Shown here: positions 1 through 8,770 of the stretch, one piece after another | How the letters are laid out: the number at the start of each line of letters is the position of its first letter | Position numbering within the stretch: the first letter of the stretch is position 1 | Assembly (NCBI RefSeq): GCF_002292295.1 | Contig: NZ_DBBS01000020.1 | Coordinates: forward strand, 1-56,413 | Direction of reading: 5' to 3' | Length of the DNA: 56,413 nucleotides | Source of the DNA: Sphingomonas sp. UBA978 | Lineage (GTDB): Bacteria > Pseudomonadota > Alphaproteobacteria > Sphingomonadales > Sphingomonadaceae | The notes under the pieces: generated by a model | What the model was told of the DNA's origin: nothing | The model's database searches: none | Seen by the model: the letters and a program-made list of their open reading frames with translations, nothing else | Translations under genes and position numbers: made by a program

Positions 1-334
1 CGCTGATCTGCATCACGTCGAGCAACGCGGCGACGCGCGGCGCGACGTTCTTGCCGGTCGTGGTCGACGGCGCGACGAAGGCGTCGTGATGCCCCATCAG
101 TTCGACGACCAGCGGCGCGATATTCTCGGCGAGCGCATGGCCATAGGCCGCATCGTCAGCGACATGCACCTTGCCCACGCCCGCAATCTGCGCAGCGGCA
201 GCGGCAACGCCATCGACGCCTTCGCCAGCGACCAGCAGATGCACTTCGCCGAGCTTGGCAGCGGCGGGGATGGCCGAAAGCGTCGCGTCCTTGACCGCGC
301 CGCCCTCATGTTCAACCCATACAAGCGTCTTCAT
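1..334 (-). CDS. etfA: Electron transfer flavoprotein alpha subunit, N-terminal part (3' end outside window)
   Basis: The alpha subunit of the soluble FAD/AMP heterodimer that passes electrons from acyl-CoA and dimethylglycine/sarcosine-type dehydrogenases to ETF:quinone oxidoreductase. The visible protein opens MKTLVWVEHEGG and continues with A/V-rich segments (HLLVAGEGV) and a TTTGKNVAPRVAA stretch, all typical of EtfA domain I; the FAD-binding C-terminal half lies beyond base 1. Its ATG overlaps the stop of etfB by four bases (ATGA), so the two are probably translationally coupled, as is usual for etfBA pairs. Identity is secure from the N-terminus and the partner; completeness cannot be judged. 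Confidence 0.93.
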   Translation of the reverse strand, partial: MKTLVWVEHEGGAVKDATLSAIPAAAKLGEVHLLVAGEGVDGVAAAAAQIAGVGKVHVADDAAYGHALAENIAPLVVELMGHHDAFVAPSTTTGKNVAPRVAALLDVMQIS

Positions 335-1080
335 GCGGCAACTCCCATGGCCTTGAGCTTGGCAACCAGTTCATCGACATCGGCGACCTTGACGCCAGCG
401 GTCCGCTTGGGCGGTTCGACCACCTTCAACGTCTCTAGCCGTGCGCCGATATCCACACCATAATCGGCAGGCGTCTTCTGCGCGAGCGGCTTGGACTTGG
501 CCTTCATGATGTTGGGCAGCGACGCATAGCGCGGCTCGTTCAGGCGCAGGTCGGTGGTCACGATCGCCGGCAGCGTCAGCGCGATCGTCTCGGACCCGCC
601 GTCGACCTCGCGGGTGACGGTCAGCGTGTCGCCGGCCACCTCGATCCGGCTGGCGAACGTGCCCTGCGCCCAGCCCATCAGCGCGGCGAGCATCTGCCCG
701 GTCTGGCCGTTGTCGCCGTCGATCGCCTGCCGGCCGAGGATCACGAGCCCGGGCTGCACCTCGTCGGCGACGCCCTTCAGGATCTTGGCGACCGCCAGCG
801 GCTCGACCTCGACGTCGGTTTCGACCAGCACCGCGGTATCGGCGCCCATCGCCAGCGCGGTCCGCAGCGTATCCTGCGCCCGCGCCGGCCCGATCGATAC
901 CACGACGATCTCGCTGGCGATGCCCCGCTCCTTCAGCCGGATGGCTTCCTCGACGGCGATCTCGTCGAACGGATTCATGCTCATCTTGACGTTGGCGAGG
1001 TCGATGCCGCTGCCGTCCGCCCGGACCCGCGGTTTCACATTATAGTCGATCACTCGCTTGACGGGTATCAGTACGCGCAT
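331..1080 (-). CDS. etfB: Electron transfer flavoprotein beta subunit
   Basis: The 249-residue beta subunit of ETF, which binds AMP and docks to partner dehydrogenases. It starts MRVLIPVKRVIDYN and carries the family features KMSMNPFDEIAVEEAIRLKE, GADTAVLV, the LVILGRQAIDGDNGQTGQ region and the C-terminal LPNIMKAKSKPL recognition-loop segment. Length matches the family (about 250). I chose the ATG at 1080 because the long in-frame extension upstream reads as low-complexity Arg/Ser/Pro and overlaps the space before the upstream flavoprotein gene. It is followed without a gap by etfA and preceded, 52 bases away, by a dehydrogenase of a class that uses ETF as electron acceptor. Confidence 0.95.
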   Translation of the reverse strand: MRVLIPVKRVIDYNVKPRVRADGSGIDLANVKMSMNPFDEIAVEEAIRLKERGIASEIVVVSIGPARAQDTLRTALAMGADTAVLVETDVEVEPLAVAKILKGVADEVQPGLVILGRQAIDGDNGQTGQMLAALMGWAQGTFASRIEVAGDTLTVTREVDGGSETIALTLPAIVTTDLRLNEPRYASLPNIMKAKSKPLAQKTPADYGVDIGARLETLKVVEPPKRTAGVKVADVDELVAKLKAMGVAA

Positions 1081-1132
1081 ATCGTCCTCGCACGGTGCCG
1101 GCTGGCACGGAAATGGGCAGGGAAACGGGGGC

Positions 1133-3583
1133 TCAGGCCTTGATGCGAAGTCCGGCCGGGTCGTACCAGGGGCGCAACTGCGCCTGCACCGCATGGCGTT
1201 GCCATGCGATCTCGACCTCGAAGTCATGCGCGTCGAGGAACGCCTGATCGACGCCGGCCTCGTGTTCGATGAACGCCATCCCCAGCGACGCCCCGAGGCG
1301 GTGACCATAGGCGCCCGACGTCACCTGGCCGACGATCCGGTCACCGATCCGGACCGGTTCGTTATGGTACATGAACGGGCCGTCGGCATCCTTCAGCCGC
1401 AACTGGACCAGTCGCCTGGTCAGCTTGCCCGCCGCCTTCTGCCGGAGCAGCGCGTCGCGGCCGATGAAGCCGCCGGGCTTGTCCATCGCGACCGCGAAGC
1501 CCAGGCCGCCCTCCAGCGGCGTATCCTCCTCGCCGACGTCATGGCTCCAGTGGCGATAGCCCTTTTCCATGCGCAGCGAATTCAGCGCGAAGAAACCGGC
1601 ATTGCCCAGCCCGAACGCCGCGCCGGCCTCGACCAGCACGTCCCAGACATGCTGGGCGAACTCGGCGGGCATGTACAATTCCCACCCCAGCTCGCCGACG
1701 AAGGTGACCCGGCTCGCGCGGACCTTCGCATAGCCCAGATCGATCTCGCGGCTGGTGCCGAACGGGAACGCCGCGTTCGAGAAATCCGCCGGCGATACGG
1801 CCTGAAGCAGCGCGCGCGCCTTCGGCCCCATCACCGCCAGCATCGGCATCCCGGACGTCACGTCCACCACGAAGGCATGCGCATCGTCCGGAATATGCCG
1901 TTTCAGCCACGCCATGTCGCGACGCTGCGAGGCGGCGATGCTGACGATCATGAACGACGTTTCGGACAGGCGGGTGATGGTGACGTCCGCCTCGATCCCG
2001 CCGCGGTGGTTCAGCCACTGGGTATAGACCAGCTTGCCGACCGGCACGTCGACCTGGTTCGCGCAGACCGTGTTGAGCACCTTCAGCGCATCGCGGCCCT
2101 CGATCAGATATTTCACATAGCAGCTGAGATCGAAGACCGAGACGTTCTCGGCGACGTTCGCGCATTCCAGGGCGGTGCGCCCGAACCAGCTGGGCCGGCA
2201 ATAGGAATATTCCGCGACGGGCGTGGTGCCGGGTTCGGCGAAGAAGCCCGGGCGCTCGAAGCCGTTCATCTCGGTCATCCACGCGCCGCCGGCGATCAGG
2301 CGGTCGTGGAACGGGCTGCGCCGCACGTTGCGCGCGGTTTCGAACTGCAGGTTGGGCCAGTGCATGTTGTACATCGCGCCCACCGTTTCGACGGTGCGAT
2401 CATGCAGGTATTTCCGGTTGGTCTGGAACGACACGGTGCGGCGCACGTCGACATCGACCAGCTCGACCGGCGGCATCCCGTCGACGATCCAGTCCGCCAG
2501 CACCTTGCCGACCCCGCCCGACGACAGGATGCCGACCGAGTTGAATCCGCAGGCGGTGAACAGCCCCTTCACCTCCGGCGTTTCGCCCAGCAGGTAGCGG
2601 TCGTCCGGGGTGAAGCTTTCCGGGCCGTTGAAGAACAGCTGGATGCCGGCATCGGCCAGCAGCGGCACGCGGTTGATCGCCATTTCGAGGATCGGTTCGA
2701 AATGATCGAAATCCTCGGGCAGCGTATCGAAGCAGAAATCGGGCGAGATGCCGTTCATGCCCCATGGCTTGGCCTTTGGTTCGAAGCAGCCGAGCAGCAG
2801 CTTTCCGGCATCCTCCTTGTAATAGGCATGTTCGTCGCCGACGAACATCACCGGCAGGTCGCGCGGCAGTTCGGGGATATTCTCGGTCACGATGTAGAAA
2901 TGCTCGGCGGCATGCAGCGGCAGGCTGACACCGATCTGCGCGGCGAGATCGCGCGACCACATGCCGCCGGTGATGACGACCTTCCTGGCGCGGATCTCGC
3001 CCTGCGCCGTCATGACGCCGACCGCCTTGCCGCCCTCGACGATGATGTTCTCGACCAGGCATTGCTCGATGATCTTCGCGCCGCCCATGCGGGCGCCCTT
3101 GGCATAGGCCATCGTCACGTCGATCGGGTTGACCTGGCCGTCGTCGGGGAACCAGAATCCGCCGACGATGTCGTCGACGTTGACCGGCGACCAGCGCTCC
3201 TTGATCTCGCCCGGCGTCACGGGCTGGACCGGCAGCCCGAAATTGCGCCCCATCGACGCGCCGCGCGCGAGTTCCTCGTAGCGCGCGGCCGTCTTGGCGA
3301 GGCGCAGCGAGCCGCGCTGGACATAGCCGGTCGCCATGCCGGTTTCCTCCTCCAGCGTGCCGAACAGCTTGCCCGTGTAGTAAGCGAGTTCGGTCATCCG
3401 CCGGTTCGCGCGCAACTGCGTCACCAGTCCCGCCGCATGCCATGTGGTCCCGCAGGTCAATTGCTTGCGTTCGAGCAACACCACATCGGATACGCCGAGT
3501 TTGGCGAGGTGATAGGCAATCGAGCAACCCGCGATACCGCCGCCGATGATAACCACTTCAGCGGAGTTGGGAATCGATGTCAC
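1133..3583 (-). CDS. Dimethylglycine/sarcosine dehydrogenase-like flavoprotein (DAO + GcvT domains)
   Basis: An 816-residue two-part enzyme. Residues about 9-370 form an FAD-dependent DAO-type oxidoreductase domain with the dinucleotide motif VIIGGGIAGCS and the segment TCGTTWHAAGL. In rat dimethylglycine and sarcosine dehydrogenases the equivalent His carries covalent FAD; here it is His49. The C-terminal half is a GcvT/aminomethyltransferase-like tetrahydrofolate domain (CYVKYLIEGRDALKVLN, MEKGYRHWSHDV, then a GcvT C-terminal barrel). This architecture oxidises N-methylated glycines and hands the one-carbon unit to folate. Electrons normally go to ETF, and etfB/etfA lie immediately downstream on the same strand. 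The start is a GTG at 3583, just inside an AT-rich promoter-like region. The exact substrate (dimethylglycine, sarcosine or another N-methyl amine) cannot be told from sequence. Confidence 0.88.
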   Translation of the reverse strand: MTSIPNSAEVVIIGGGIAGCSIAYHLAKLGVSDVVLLERKQLTCGTTWHAAGLVTQLRANRRMTELAYYTGKLFGTLEEETGMATGYVQRGSLRLAKTAARYEELARGASMGRNFGLPVQPVTPGEIKERWSPVNVDDIVGGFWFPDDGQVNPIDVTMAYAKGARMGGAKIIEQCLVENIIVEGGKAVGVMTAQGEIRARKVVITGGMWSRDLAAQIGVSLPLHAAEHFYIVTENIPELPRDLPVMFVGDEHAYYKEDAGKLLLGCFEPKAKPWGMNGISPDFCFDTLPEDFDHFEPILEMAINRVPLLADAGIQLFFNGPESFTPDDRYLLGETPEVKGLFTACGFNSVGILSSGGVGKVLADWIVDGMPPVELVDVDVRRTVSFQTNRKYLHDRTVETVGAMYNMHWPNLQFETARNVRRSPFHDRLIAGGAWMTEMNGFERPGFFAEPGTTPVAEYSYCRPSWFGRTALECANVAENVSVFDLSCYVKYLIEGRDALKVLNTVCANQVDVPVGKLVYTQWLNHRGGIEADVTITRLSETSFMIVSIAASQRRDMAWLKRHIPDDAHAFVVDVTSGMPMLAVMGPKARALLQAVSPADFSNAAFPFGTSREIDLGYAKVRASRVTFVGELGWELYMPAEFAQHVWDVLVEAGAAFGLGNAGFFALNSLRMEKGYRHWSHDVGEEDTPLEGGLGFAVAMDKPGGFIGRDALLRQKAAGKLTRRLVQLRLKDADGPFMYHNEPVRIGDRIVGQVTSGAYGHRLGASLGMAFIEHEAGVDQAFLDAHDFEVEIAWQRHAVQAQLRPWYDPAGLRIKA

Positions 3584-3843
3584 TGGCCAGTTCCCTTGTT
3601 ATATAGCGTGCGTGGATAGTCGGAAGTTTTATACTTTTGCATGCCTGGAAAAATATTCTGCAATACCGTAATTATTAATCATGACATGCTTTACTTGCAC
3701 AGCTTATCGTTAAGTGAAATATTATATAGATTTGCATTGTCTGATATCATCGACAGTAAGCGCAATCGAGAACGTAGGAAAATACCCCTCATGTGGTATG
3801 GCTTTCCGTTCGGTGATTATATACCTTGCGTAAAAAGTACCAG
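3584..3843. other. AT-rich intergenic patch upstream of the DMGDH-like gene
   Basis: About 260 bases clearly richer in A+T than the surrounding DNA, with several TATAAT-like stretches on both strands. It separates the minus-strand flavoprotein gene from the scrap-IS zone and probably holds the flavoprotein promoter. I see no convincing operator, RNA gene or ORF with a known domain in it; a small ORF from 3641 is not protein-like. Confidence 0.4.
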
Positions 3844-4140
3844 ATGCCGGAAAAGCCAAGCCCGGCCGTGGGACAGATTACCGATGCGATGATCGTTGCC
3901 GGGCGTGATGTGATTTTCCGCGAACTGACCTATCCCGACATTGACGACATCGGCTTTTACAAGCCGGCCACGGTGTCGAAAGCTGTTTTCTGTTCAATGC
4001 TCGCCGTGCAACGTGTCGATAAAGTTCAGAACGCTCATCTCGAGGGCCCTGAACGTTTCGGAAACCTTATCGATGTCGGCAGTGTTCCAGACATCTGGGC
4101 ATACCCATCAACGTGTATCAGGGCGCTGATAATGGCATGA
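3844..4140 (+). CDS. Hypothetical protein, probably truncated at its 3' end by the IS5 element
   Basis: A short reading frame (98 residues from the ATG at 3844; a TTG at 3826 is also in frame) beginning MPEKPSPAVGQITDAMIVAG. I recognise no family. The first 80 residues have a plausible globular composition (FRELTYPDIDDIGFYKPATV), whereas the last 10-15 codons run into the end of the neighbouring IS5 relic. The natural C-terminus has therefore probably been replaced. No ribosome-binding site is obvious. It may be a remnant rather than a working gene. Confidence 0.35.
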   Translation: MPEKPSPAVGQITDAMIVAGRDVIFRELTYPDIDDIGFYKPATVSKAVFCSMLAVQRVDKVQNAHLEGPERFGNLIDVGSVPDIWAYPSTCIRALIMA

Positions 4141-5150
4141 GGGAGCCGCTGCGGGTGCCATTGGCGGGCTGATCAGGCCGTTCTTGGGGGGCATGACCGA
4201 AACCTGTTCGCCAGGCGCAGCTATCCCATGGCGGCGCGTCGTTCGTGGAAAGATCCGGCGGTCGATGTCGTAGACCAGGTTCGCGAGGCCGGCCTTTATC
4301 TCGGCGCAAGCGATGCCGATGGTGCGGATGAACAGCCCCATCTGCTCCTTCTGGCGGGCAAAGACGTGCTCGATGCGGGCCCGCACGGCGGAGCGTTTCG
4401 CGTTGGCACCGGCGGTGCGCGGCGACATCGGCTTGCCCCTGGGTTTCTTGCGGTGGATGCGACTGACCCGGCCCAGCGATTTCAGCCAGGCTTCGTTGGC
4501 GCGGCTGCGTACGCCGTATCCGCCCAGACATCGGAGGCGGTGTTGTCGCGGGTGACCACGTCGCGCAGCATGCGCCCGTCGAAGCGCGCACCATCGGTGA
4601 CTTTGCCGCGTCGGATGAAGCCGTAGCGCCGGCAGATCGCGATGCTGCTTTCATACCCGAAGCCGGGAATGGCGATGTCGATCCCCGGCCTGCCGTCGGG
4701 CAACATGGGCGCCTTGGCGAACTTCAGCGTCCAGCGCGCATCGGTATCCTTCTGCGCCGCCCTAGCCGGCTCGTTCGGCCAGATCTCCGCCGCGGTTCTG
4801 CCGGCCTTGATCGCTTGCCTCTCGGCCGCGGTATTGCGCTGTTTGGGCGGGGCCACCAGCGTGGCGTCGACGATTTGCCCTCCTATCCCAGTCCTGAGCG
4901 AAGTCGAAAGGGGCAAGTACCCATGCTCGCGCAAGGATCGGTCAACGGCGGCGAACAGCGTATCGATCGCCCCGGCGCGCGTCAGCTTCTCGTGGAACAG
5001 CCGGATCGTGTTCTCATCCGGCGTCGGTGCGCCCGGATCGAAGCCCGGAAACCGCAGCCAGCGCTGTCGGTCGCGGATCAGGAACGCCATGCGCGCATCG
5101 CGCACCGTGTTCTGCGCTGCCAGGATCAGGATCTTGAACATCGCCTGTCG
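4113..5150 (-). mobile_element. IS5-family element relic (transposase frameshifted and 5'-truncated)
   Basis: Minus-strand transposase pieces in two frames. The upstream piece contains MFKILILAAQNTVRDARMAF, DENTIRLFHEKLTRAGAID, GGQIVDATLVAPPKQRNT, RWTLKFAKAPMLPDGRPG and NTASDVWADTAY. The downstream piece contains VRARIEHVFARQKEQMGLFI and the C-terminal YDIDRR. These are the DDE-type IS5 signatures (the D of IVDAT, D of DVWADTAY, E of IEHVF). A frameshift lies between about 4430 and 4490. The usual N-terminal 60-70 residues are missing: at about 5150 the sequence switches to an opposite-strand IS701 relic. A ten-codon in-frame insertion at 4886-4915 interrupts the catalytic core. The element cannot encode an intact transposase. 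Confidence 0.85.
4886..4915. repeat. Short interspersed repeat unit inserted in frame into the IS5 transposase
   Basis: The sequence around GTCCTGAGCGAAGTCGAAAG matches the arm of a palindromic repeat I know as very common between genes in sphingomonads. Here it lies inside the transposase, between REHGY and GGQIVDAT, adding about ten residues (LPLSTSLRTG) where other IS5 transposases have a direct GY-x2-GGQIVDAT join. The reading frame is kept. The family identification is from memory and not from a search. Confidence 0.6.
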
Positions 5151-5524
5151 GCCGGCCAAGGCACCAAAGGCGAACGATTCCATGACTGGGCCTATTTCGA
5201 ACTCGCCGATCTCGAGGCCGACGAATACGCCGACGGCGCGTCCGGCACATGGACCAGAGGACTGCTGATCCGCCGCCACATCGCCGATGATGACCTCGCC
5301 TTCTTCACCACCTGGCGTCCGGCCGGTACGATCATCGAAACCCTCATTGACATCAAGGGGCATCGCTGGGCAATCGAGGACAGCTTCGCGATGCTGGCGG
5401 CGATCCGCACCCGCGCCAATGCCACGTCCTCAAAAAGAACCCGGACGAGATCACAGACCTGATCCGCTGGTCCGTGCAGGAAATTCGCCGCGTCACCATC
5501 AGACTGGCTCAGCGCCGTATCTAA
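5150..5524 (+). mobile_element. IS701-family transposase C-terminal remnant with internal deletion
   Basis: The plus strand reads TKGERFHDWAYFELADLEAD, GTWTRGLLIRRHIADDDLAF, FFTTWRPAGTIIETLIDIKG and HRWAIEDSF, typical of the C-terminal half of IS701 transposases. After AIEDSF the protein jumps straight to AMLAAIRTRANA, so about 30 residues of the usual ETAKNE...WHRH region are gone. A frameshift near 5430 follows, and then the expected end DLIRWSVQEIRR...LAQRRI with a stop at 5522-5524. The N-terminal half is missing, replaced by the IS5 relic on the other strand. No function is expected. Confidence 0.82.
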
Positions 5525-5659
5525 TCCCGCCACGTCATCGCATGGTCATGCTGGCGACGCGCCCGTCAAGCTGCCGCACGACGCGCACATATCCGCTCAA
5601 AAACGCAACTGTAATGCTAGGGGATCGCCCTATCAAAATAAGCCGGCAACATAACCGGA

Positions 5660-7180
5660 ATGGCCGGATCGTTTCTACAATATGGGAACGCAACCCTGGC
5701 CGAGATGATCCGCATGTTATATGTAATTGGAAAAGAACGACAAGGATCCCTGGAATGGCTTGATATGTTGGCGTCGTCCTGTGGGGTGGGTCTGTGGGAC
5801 GCCGTATTCCATGAGGGCGATTCCCTGCACCCAGAGGCGCGCTGGATATGGTCGGCCGAGTTCCGCCGCCTGTTGGGGTTTGAAACGGAGGTCGATTTCC
5901 CCAACGTCGCTCAATCCTGGTCGGATCGTCTACATCCGGACGACGCCGAACACGCATTTGCGATATTTGGCGCGGCTGCTGCCTCAGGGTCGCGCTATGA
6001 CACGACGTACCGCATGAAGATGAAAAACGGTACGTATCGCTGGTTCCATGCAACCGGAAGCGTCTTGCTGGACAAGAACGGCCGGGGGCGCCGGGCTTGC
6101 GGCTCGCTGGTGGACATCCATGAAGCCCGGTTGCTTCAGCACGAACAGCAGCGATCGGTCGAACAGATCGTCGAGATCACGAAACGCCTTGCGGCCGGCG
6201 ACCTGACCGCATCGCTCGGCGACGATTTTCCCGAAAGCATGACCACGCTGAAGACAAGTCTCAATACGGCCTTGCACAATCTGCGTGAAATGATCGGATC
6301 GGTCTCGGACAGCGCCATCGTGATCAACACGGGGTCGAACCAGATCGCACAGGCATCCGAGGATTTTGCGCGCCGTACCGAGAGCAACGCGGCCTCGCTG
6401 GAGGAAACCGCTGCGGCGCTGGCACAGATGGATGGCCGGCTCAAGGCATCGGCAGTCGCGGCTGGCCGAACGGTGGAATGCGCCGATCAGGCGGGTACGA
6501 CGGTGGGCGCCGGTCGCGCCGTGGCGGACGAAGCGGTGCAGGCGATGGAACGGGTGTCGGGAAGTGCAAAGGGCATAGACAACGTCATCGAGGGAATGGA
6601 CAAGATCGCGTTCCAGACCCGCGTGCTGGCCATGAACGCAGCCGTCGAGGCCGGGCGGGCCGGCGATGCGGGTCGGGGTTTCGCGGTCGTCGCCGACCTT
6701 GTGTCGGCACTGGCGATGCGGGCGGAGGAAGAGGCCAAGCGCGCCCGTGACCAGCTTACCGTCACGCAGGCCGAAATCATCACTGCGGTACATGCCGTAA
6801 CCGAGGTTGATGGCGCGCTTGCCGCGATATCGGGCGATGTCGCGCAGGTGCACGACCTGCTGTCGACGATGGCGGCGGACAACCAGGCGCAGTCGGCGGC
6901 GATCACGCAGATCTCGTCGGCGATCGGGACGATGGACCAGTCGACGCAGCAGAACGCGGCGATGGTCGAGGAGACATCGGCGGCTGCGCGCAACTTGGCC
7001 AGCGAAGTGGGCAGCCTCGCCGAACAGACGGGACGGTTCAAGGTCGGCAACGATGGTCGTTCCGCACCGGCGCGCAGACCCGACTATGCGACGCCGGCGG
7101 CGTACACCGCGCCGATCAGGCCGCTGCCGGCCGCCATCCGGGCGGTGGCGCGCACGGACGACAACTGGACGTCGTTCTAG
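5660..7180 (+). CDS. Soluble PAS-containing methyl-accepting chemotaxis protein
   Basis: A 506-residue chemoreceptor with no transmembrane segment. A PAS_3-type sensor covers about residues 40-155 (GLWDAVFHEGD, FHATGSVLLDKNGRG), followed by a short HAMP-like linker (VEITKRLAAGDLTA) and the MCP signalling hairpin. The hairpin tip reads IAFQTRVLAMNAAVEAGRAG, where most receptors have IAFQTN and VEAAR, so the Asn of the trimer contact is Arg here. The protein ends DDNWTSF, resembling the NWETF tail that tethers CheR/CheB. No che genes are nearby, so it is an orphan serving chemotaxis genes elsewhere. The start is uncertain: 5660, 5705 and 5714 are all in frame, and the PAS homology begins only near MLASSCGVGL. 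Confidence 0.88.
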   Translation: MAGSFLQYGNATLAEMIRMLYVIGKERQGSLEWLDMLASSCGVGLWDAVFHEGDSLHPEARWIWSAEFRRLLGFETEVDFPNVAQSWSDRLHPDDAEHAFAIFGAAAASGSRYDTTYRMKMKNGTYRWFHATGSVLLDKNGRGRRACGSLVDIHEARLLQHEQQRSVEQIVEITKRLAAGDLTASLGDDFPESMTTLKTSLNTALHNLREMIGSVSDSAIVINTGSNQIAQASEDFARRTESNAASLEETAAALAQMDGRLKASAVAAGRTVECADQAGTTVGAGRAVADEAVQAMERVSGSAKGIDNVIEGMDKIAFQTRVLAMNAAVEAGRAGDAGRGFAVVADLVSALAMRAEEEAKRARDQLTVTQAEIITAVHAVTEVDGALAAISGDVAQVHDLLSTMAADNQAQSAAITQISSAIGTMDQSTQQNAAMVEETSAAARNLASEVGSLAEQTGRFKVGNDGRSAPARRPDYATPAAYTAPIRPLPAAIRAVARTDDNWTSF

Positions 7181-7184
7181 TCAT

Positions 7185-7738
7185 CTGGAACTGAAGTAAG
7201 CGTCATTGTAAGATGTGCGTTCTGGACAGGGGCGCGGCATGGCGGATGGGCGTGGTCGGCGGACGGCTCCTCTGGTTCTTGAACCGGAGGAACGTGAGTA
7301 TCTGGAGCGGCAGGTCCGCCGACGTCGGGTGGCTCGCTCGATGTTCGAGCGGTGCGGATCATCCTGCGCTGTGCGGACGGCACCCCGAGCAAGGTCGTTG
7401 CCGCCGGGCTGGGCGTACATGAGTATACCGTTGGCAAGTGGCGGCGGCGATTCCCGAACGAGCGTGTCGAAGGACTTCTGGACGAGGCTCGACCCGGCCG
7501 GTCGCGTACGATCGAAGACGATCAGGCTGCCGCTTTGATCGAGCGGACGCTGCGCTCGACGCCTGCCGATGCGACCCACTGGCCGATCCGCTCGATGGCG
7601 GGCGTCACCGGCTTCTCCCATACCACGATCCGACGCATCTGGACGGCGTTCGGGTTGCAGCCGCATCGCTCGGAGACGTTCAAGCTGTCGAGCGACCCTT
7701 GTTCGTCGAAGGTGCGCGACATCGTCGGGCTCTATCGG
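7185..7738 (+). mobile_element. IS630-family transposase remnant (N-terminal half, frameshifted)
   Basis: Plus-strand pieces in different frames give RTAPLVLEPEEREYLERQVR, then ILRCADGTPSKVVAAGLGVH, EYTVGKWRRRF, LLDEARPGRSRTIEDDQAAA, FSHTTIRRIWTAFGLQPHRS and FKLSSDP. This is the helix-turn-helix half of an IS630 transposase. The frame changes near 7350 and again near 7705. Homology stops at VRDIVGLYRS (about 7738), before the DDE catalytic domain, where an ABC-ATPase fragment begins without a gap. Inactive relic. Confidence 0.82.
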
Positions 7739-8433
7739 TCACCATTCCCGCCGGGCAGCGCATCGGGCTGGTCGGACCATCGGGACCGGGAAAGACCAGC
7801 TTCGTGAAGCTGGTCCAGCGGCTGTACGACGTGGACGCCGGCCGGGTGACGATCGATAGTCAGGACGTGGGGCACGCGACGCAGGCATCGCTGCGGCGGC
7901 AGGTCGCTATCGTGCCGCAGGAGCCGGTGCTGTTCCACCGCACGCTCGCCGAGAACATCGGTTATGGGAGCGCGGACGCAACCCAGACGGAGATCGAGGA
8001 GGAGGCGCGGCTCGCCAACGCGCACGACTTCATCGTGGCGCTGCCCAAGGGAAATCGCACTCGGGTCGGCGAGCGCAGGGTGAAGCTGTCAGGTGGTGAG
8101 CGCCAGCGTGTCGCCATTGCGCGCGCCTTCCTGGCCGACGCACCGATCCTGATCCTCGACGAGGCGACCTCCAGTCTCGATTCCCGAGTCCGAGGGGGCG
8201 ATCCAGCAGGCGATGGAGCGGCTGATGGTGAACCGCACCGCGATCGTCATTGCGCACCGGTTGTCGACGGTGCGTGCGCTCGATTGGATCCTCGTCTTCT
8301 CGGGGGACGGATCGTCGAGGACGGCACGCACGACGCTCTCCTTGGAACAGGCGACGGGCATTATCGCCGCCTGTTCGAGCGGCAGGCGGGAACGGCAGCG
8401 CCGGTGATCGTGATGGATCAGATGGATCAGACT
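7739..8433 (+). pseudogene. ABC transporter ATP-binding domain fragment (exporter type), broken
   Basis: The nucleotide-binding half of an MsbA/Atm1-type exporter with its membrane domain removed. Walker A reads GPSGPGKTS (Ser to Pro inside the loop), Q-loop VPQEPVLFHRTLAENIGYG, signature LSGGERQRVAIARA, Walker B ILILDEATSSLDS. An extra base near 8185 shifts the frame. The switch region AIVIAHRLSTVRA is then read in the second frame, and a missing G near 8305 restores the first frame for GRIVEDGTHDALLG...YRRLFERQ. With no membrane domain, an altered P-loop and two frameshifts it is a relic. The left end is fused directly to the IS630 remnant. Confidence 0.85.
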
Positions 8434-8445
8434 GCTGACCGATAA

Positions 8446-8770
8446 CGGATCAGGTTCGATGACTGACTACGGTAGGTGGATCAAGCTTATCGATCCTCTT
8501 GAATGGAGGCGCGTCGCGGAGGCGGCTCCGGTACAAAGGCGAGGCAAGGAGATTGCCTGCGTCCAATGGTGCTCGATGTCCTCCTCACGCAACTGACGAT
8601 GTAGGCATTCCCGGAGGCAGTGCACTACGATCGACCGACAGGGCAGGAGATCTGGTAAGCATTCCTATCGAGGCTGTTCCAAATTCATAAGAAGCAGGTC
8701 GTAAGCCGTTACACACCGAACGAAACATGGCTTAGATCCACGCTGTGATTGATTGTCGGTCTCGGTGGTA
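8446..8770. other. Gene-free stretch after the ABC relic
   Basis: About 325 bases without a recognisable gene on either strand. Short ORFs here have no protein-like composition. It leads into the tRNA-3'-end-like and integrase-leader-like sequence at 8771. Confidence 0.4.

Noticed and set aside
1058..3619. Very long open frame on the plus strand opposite the DMGDH-like gene (853 codons)
   Set aside because: Composition is Arg/His/Asp/Gln-rich with no domain, and the opposite strand encodes a well-conserved enzyme. It is a shadow caused by high GC.
7739..8433. Treating the frameshifts in the ABC relic, nitroreductase and IS3 as plain sequencing errors
   Set aside because: Some are in homopolymers and could be errors singly, but they cluster in genes that also lack whole domains, while tens of kilobases of other genes show none.
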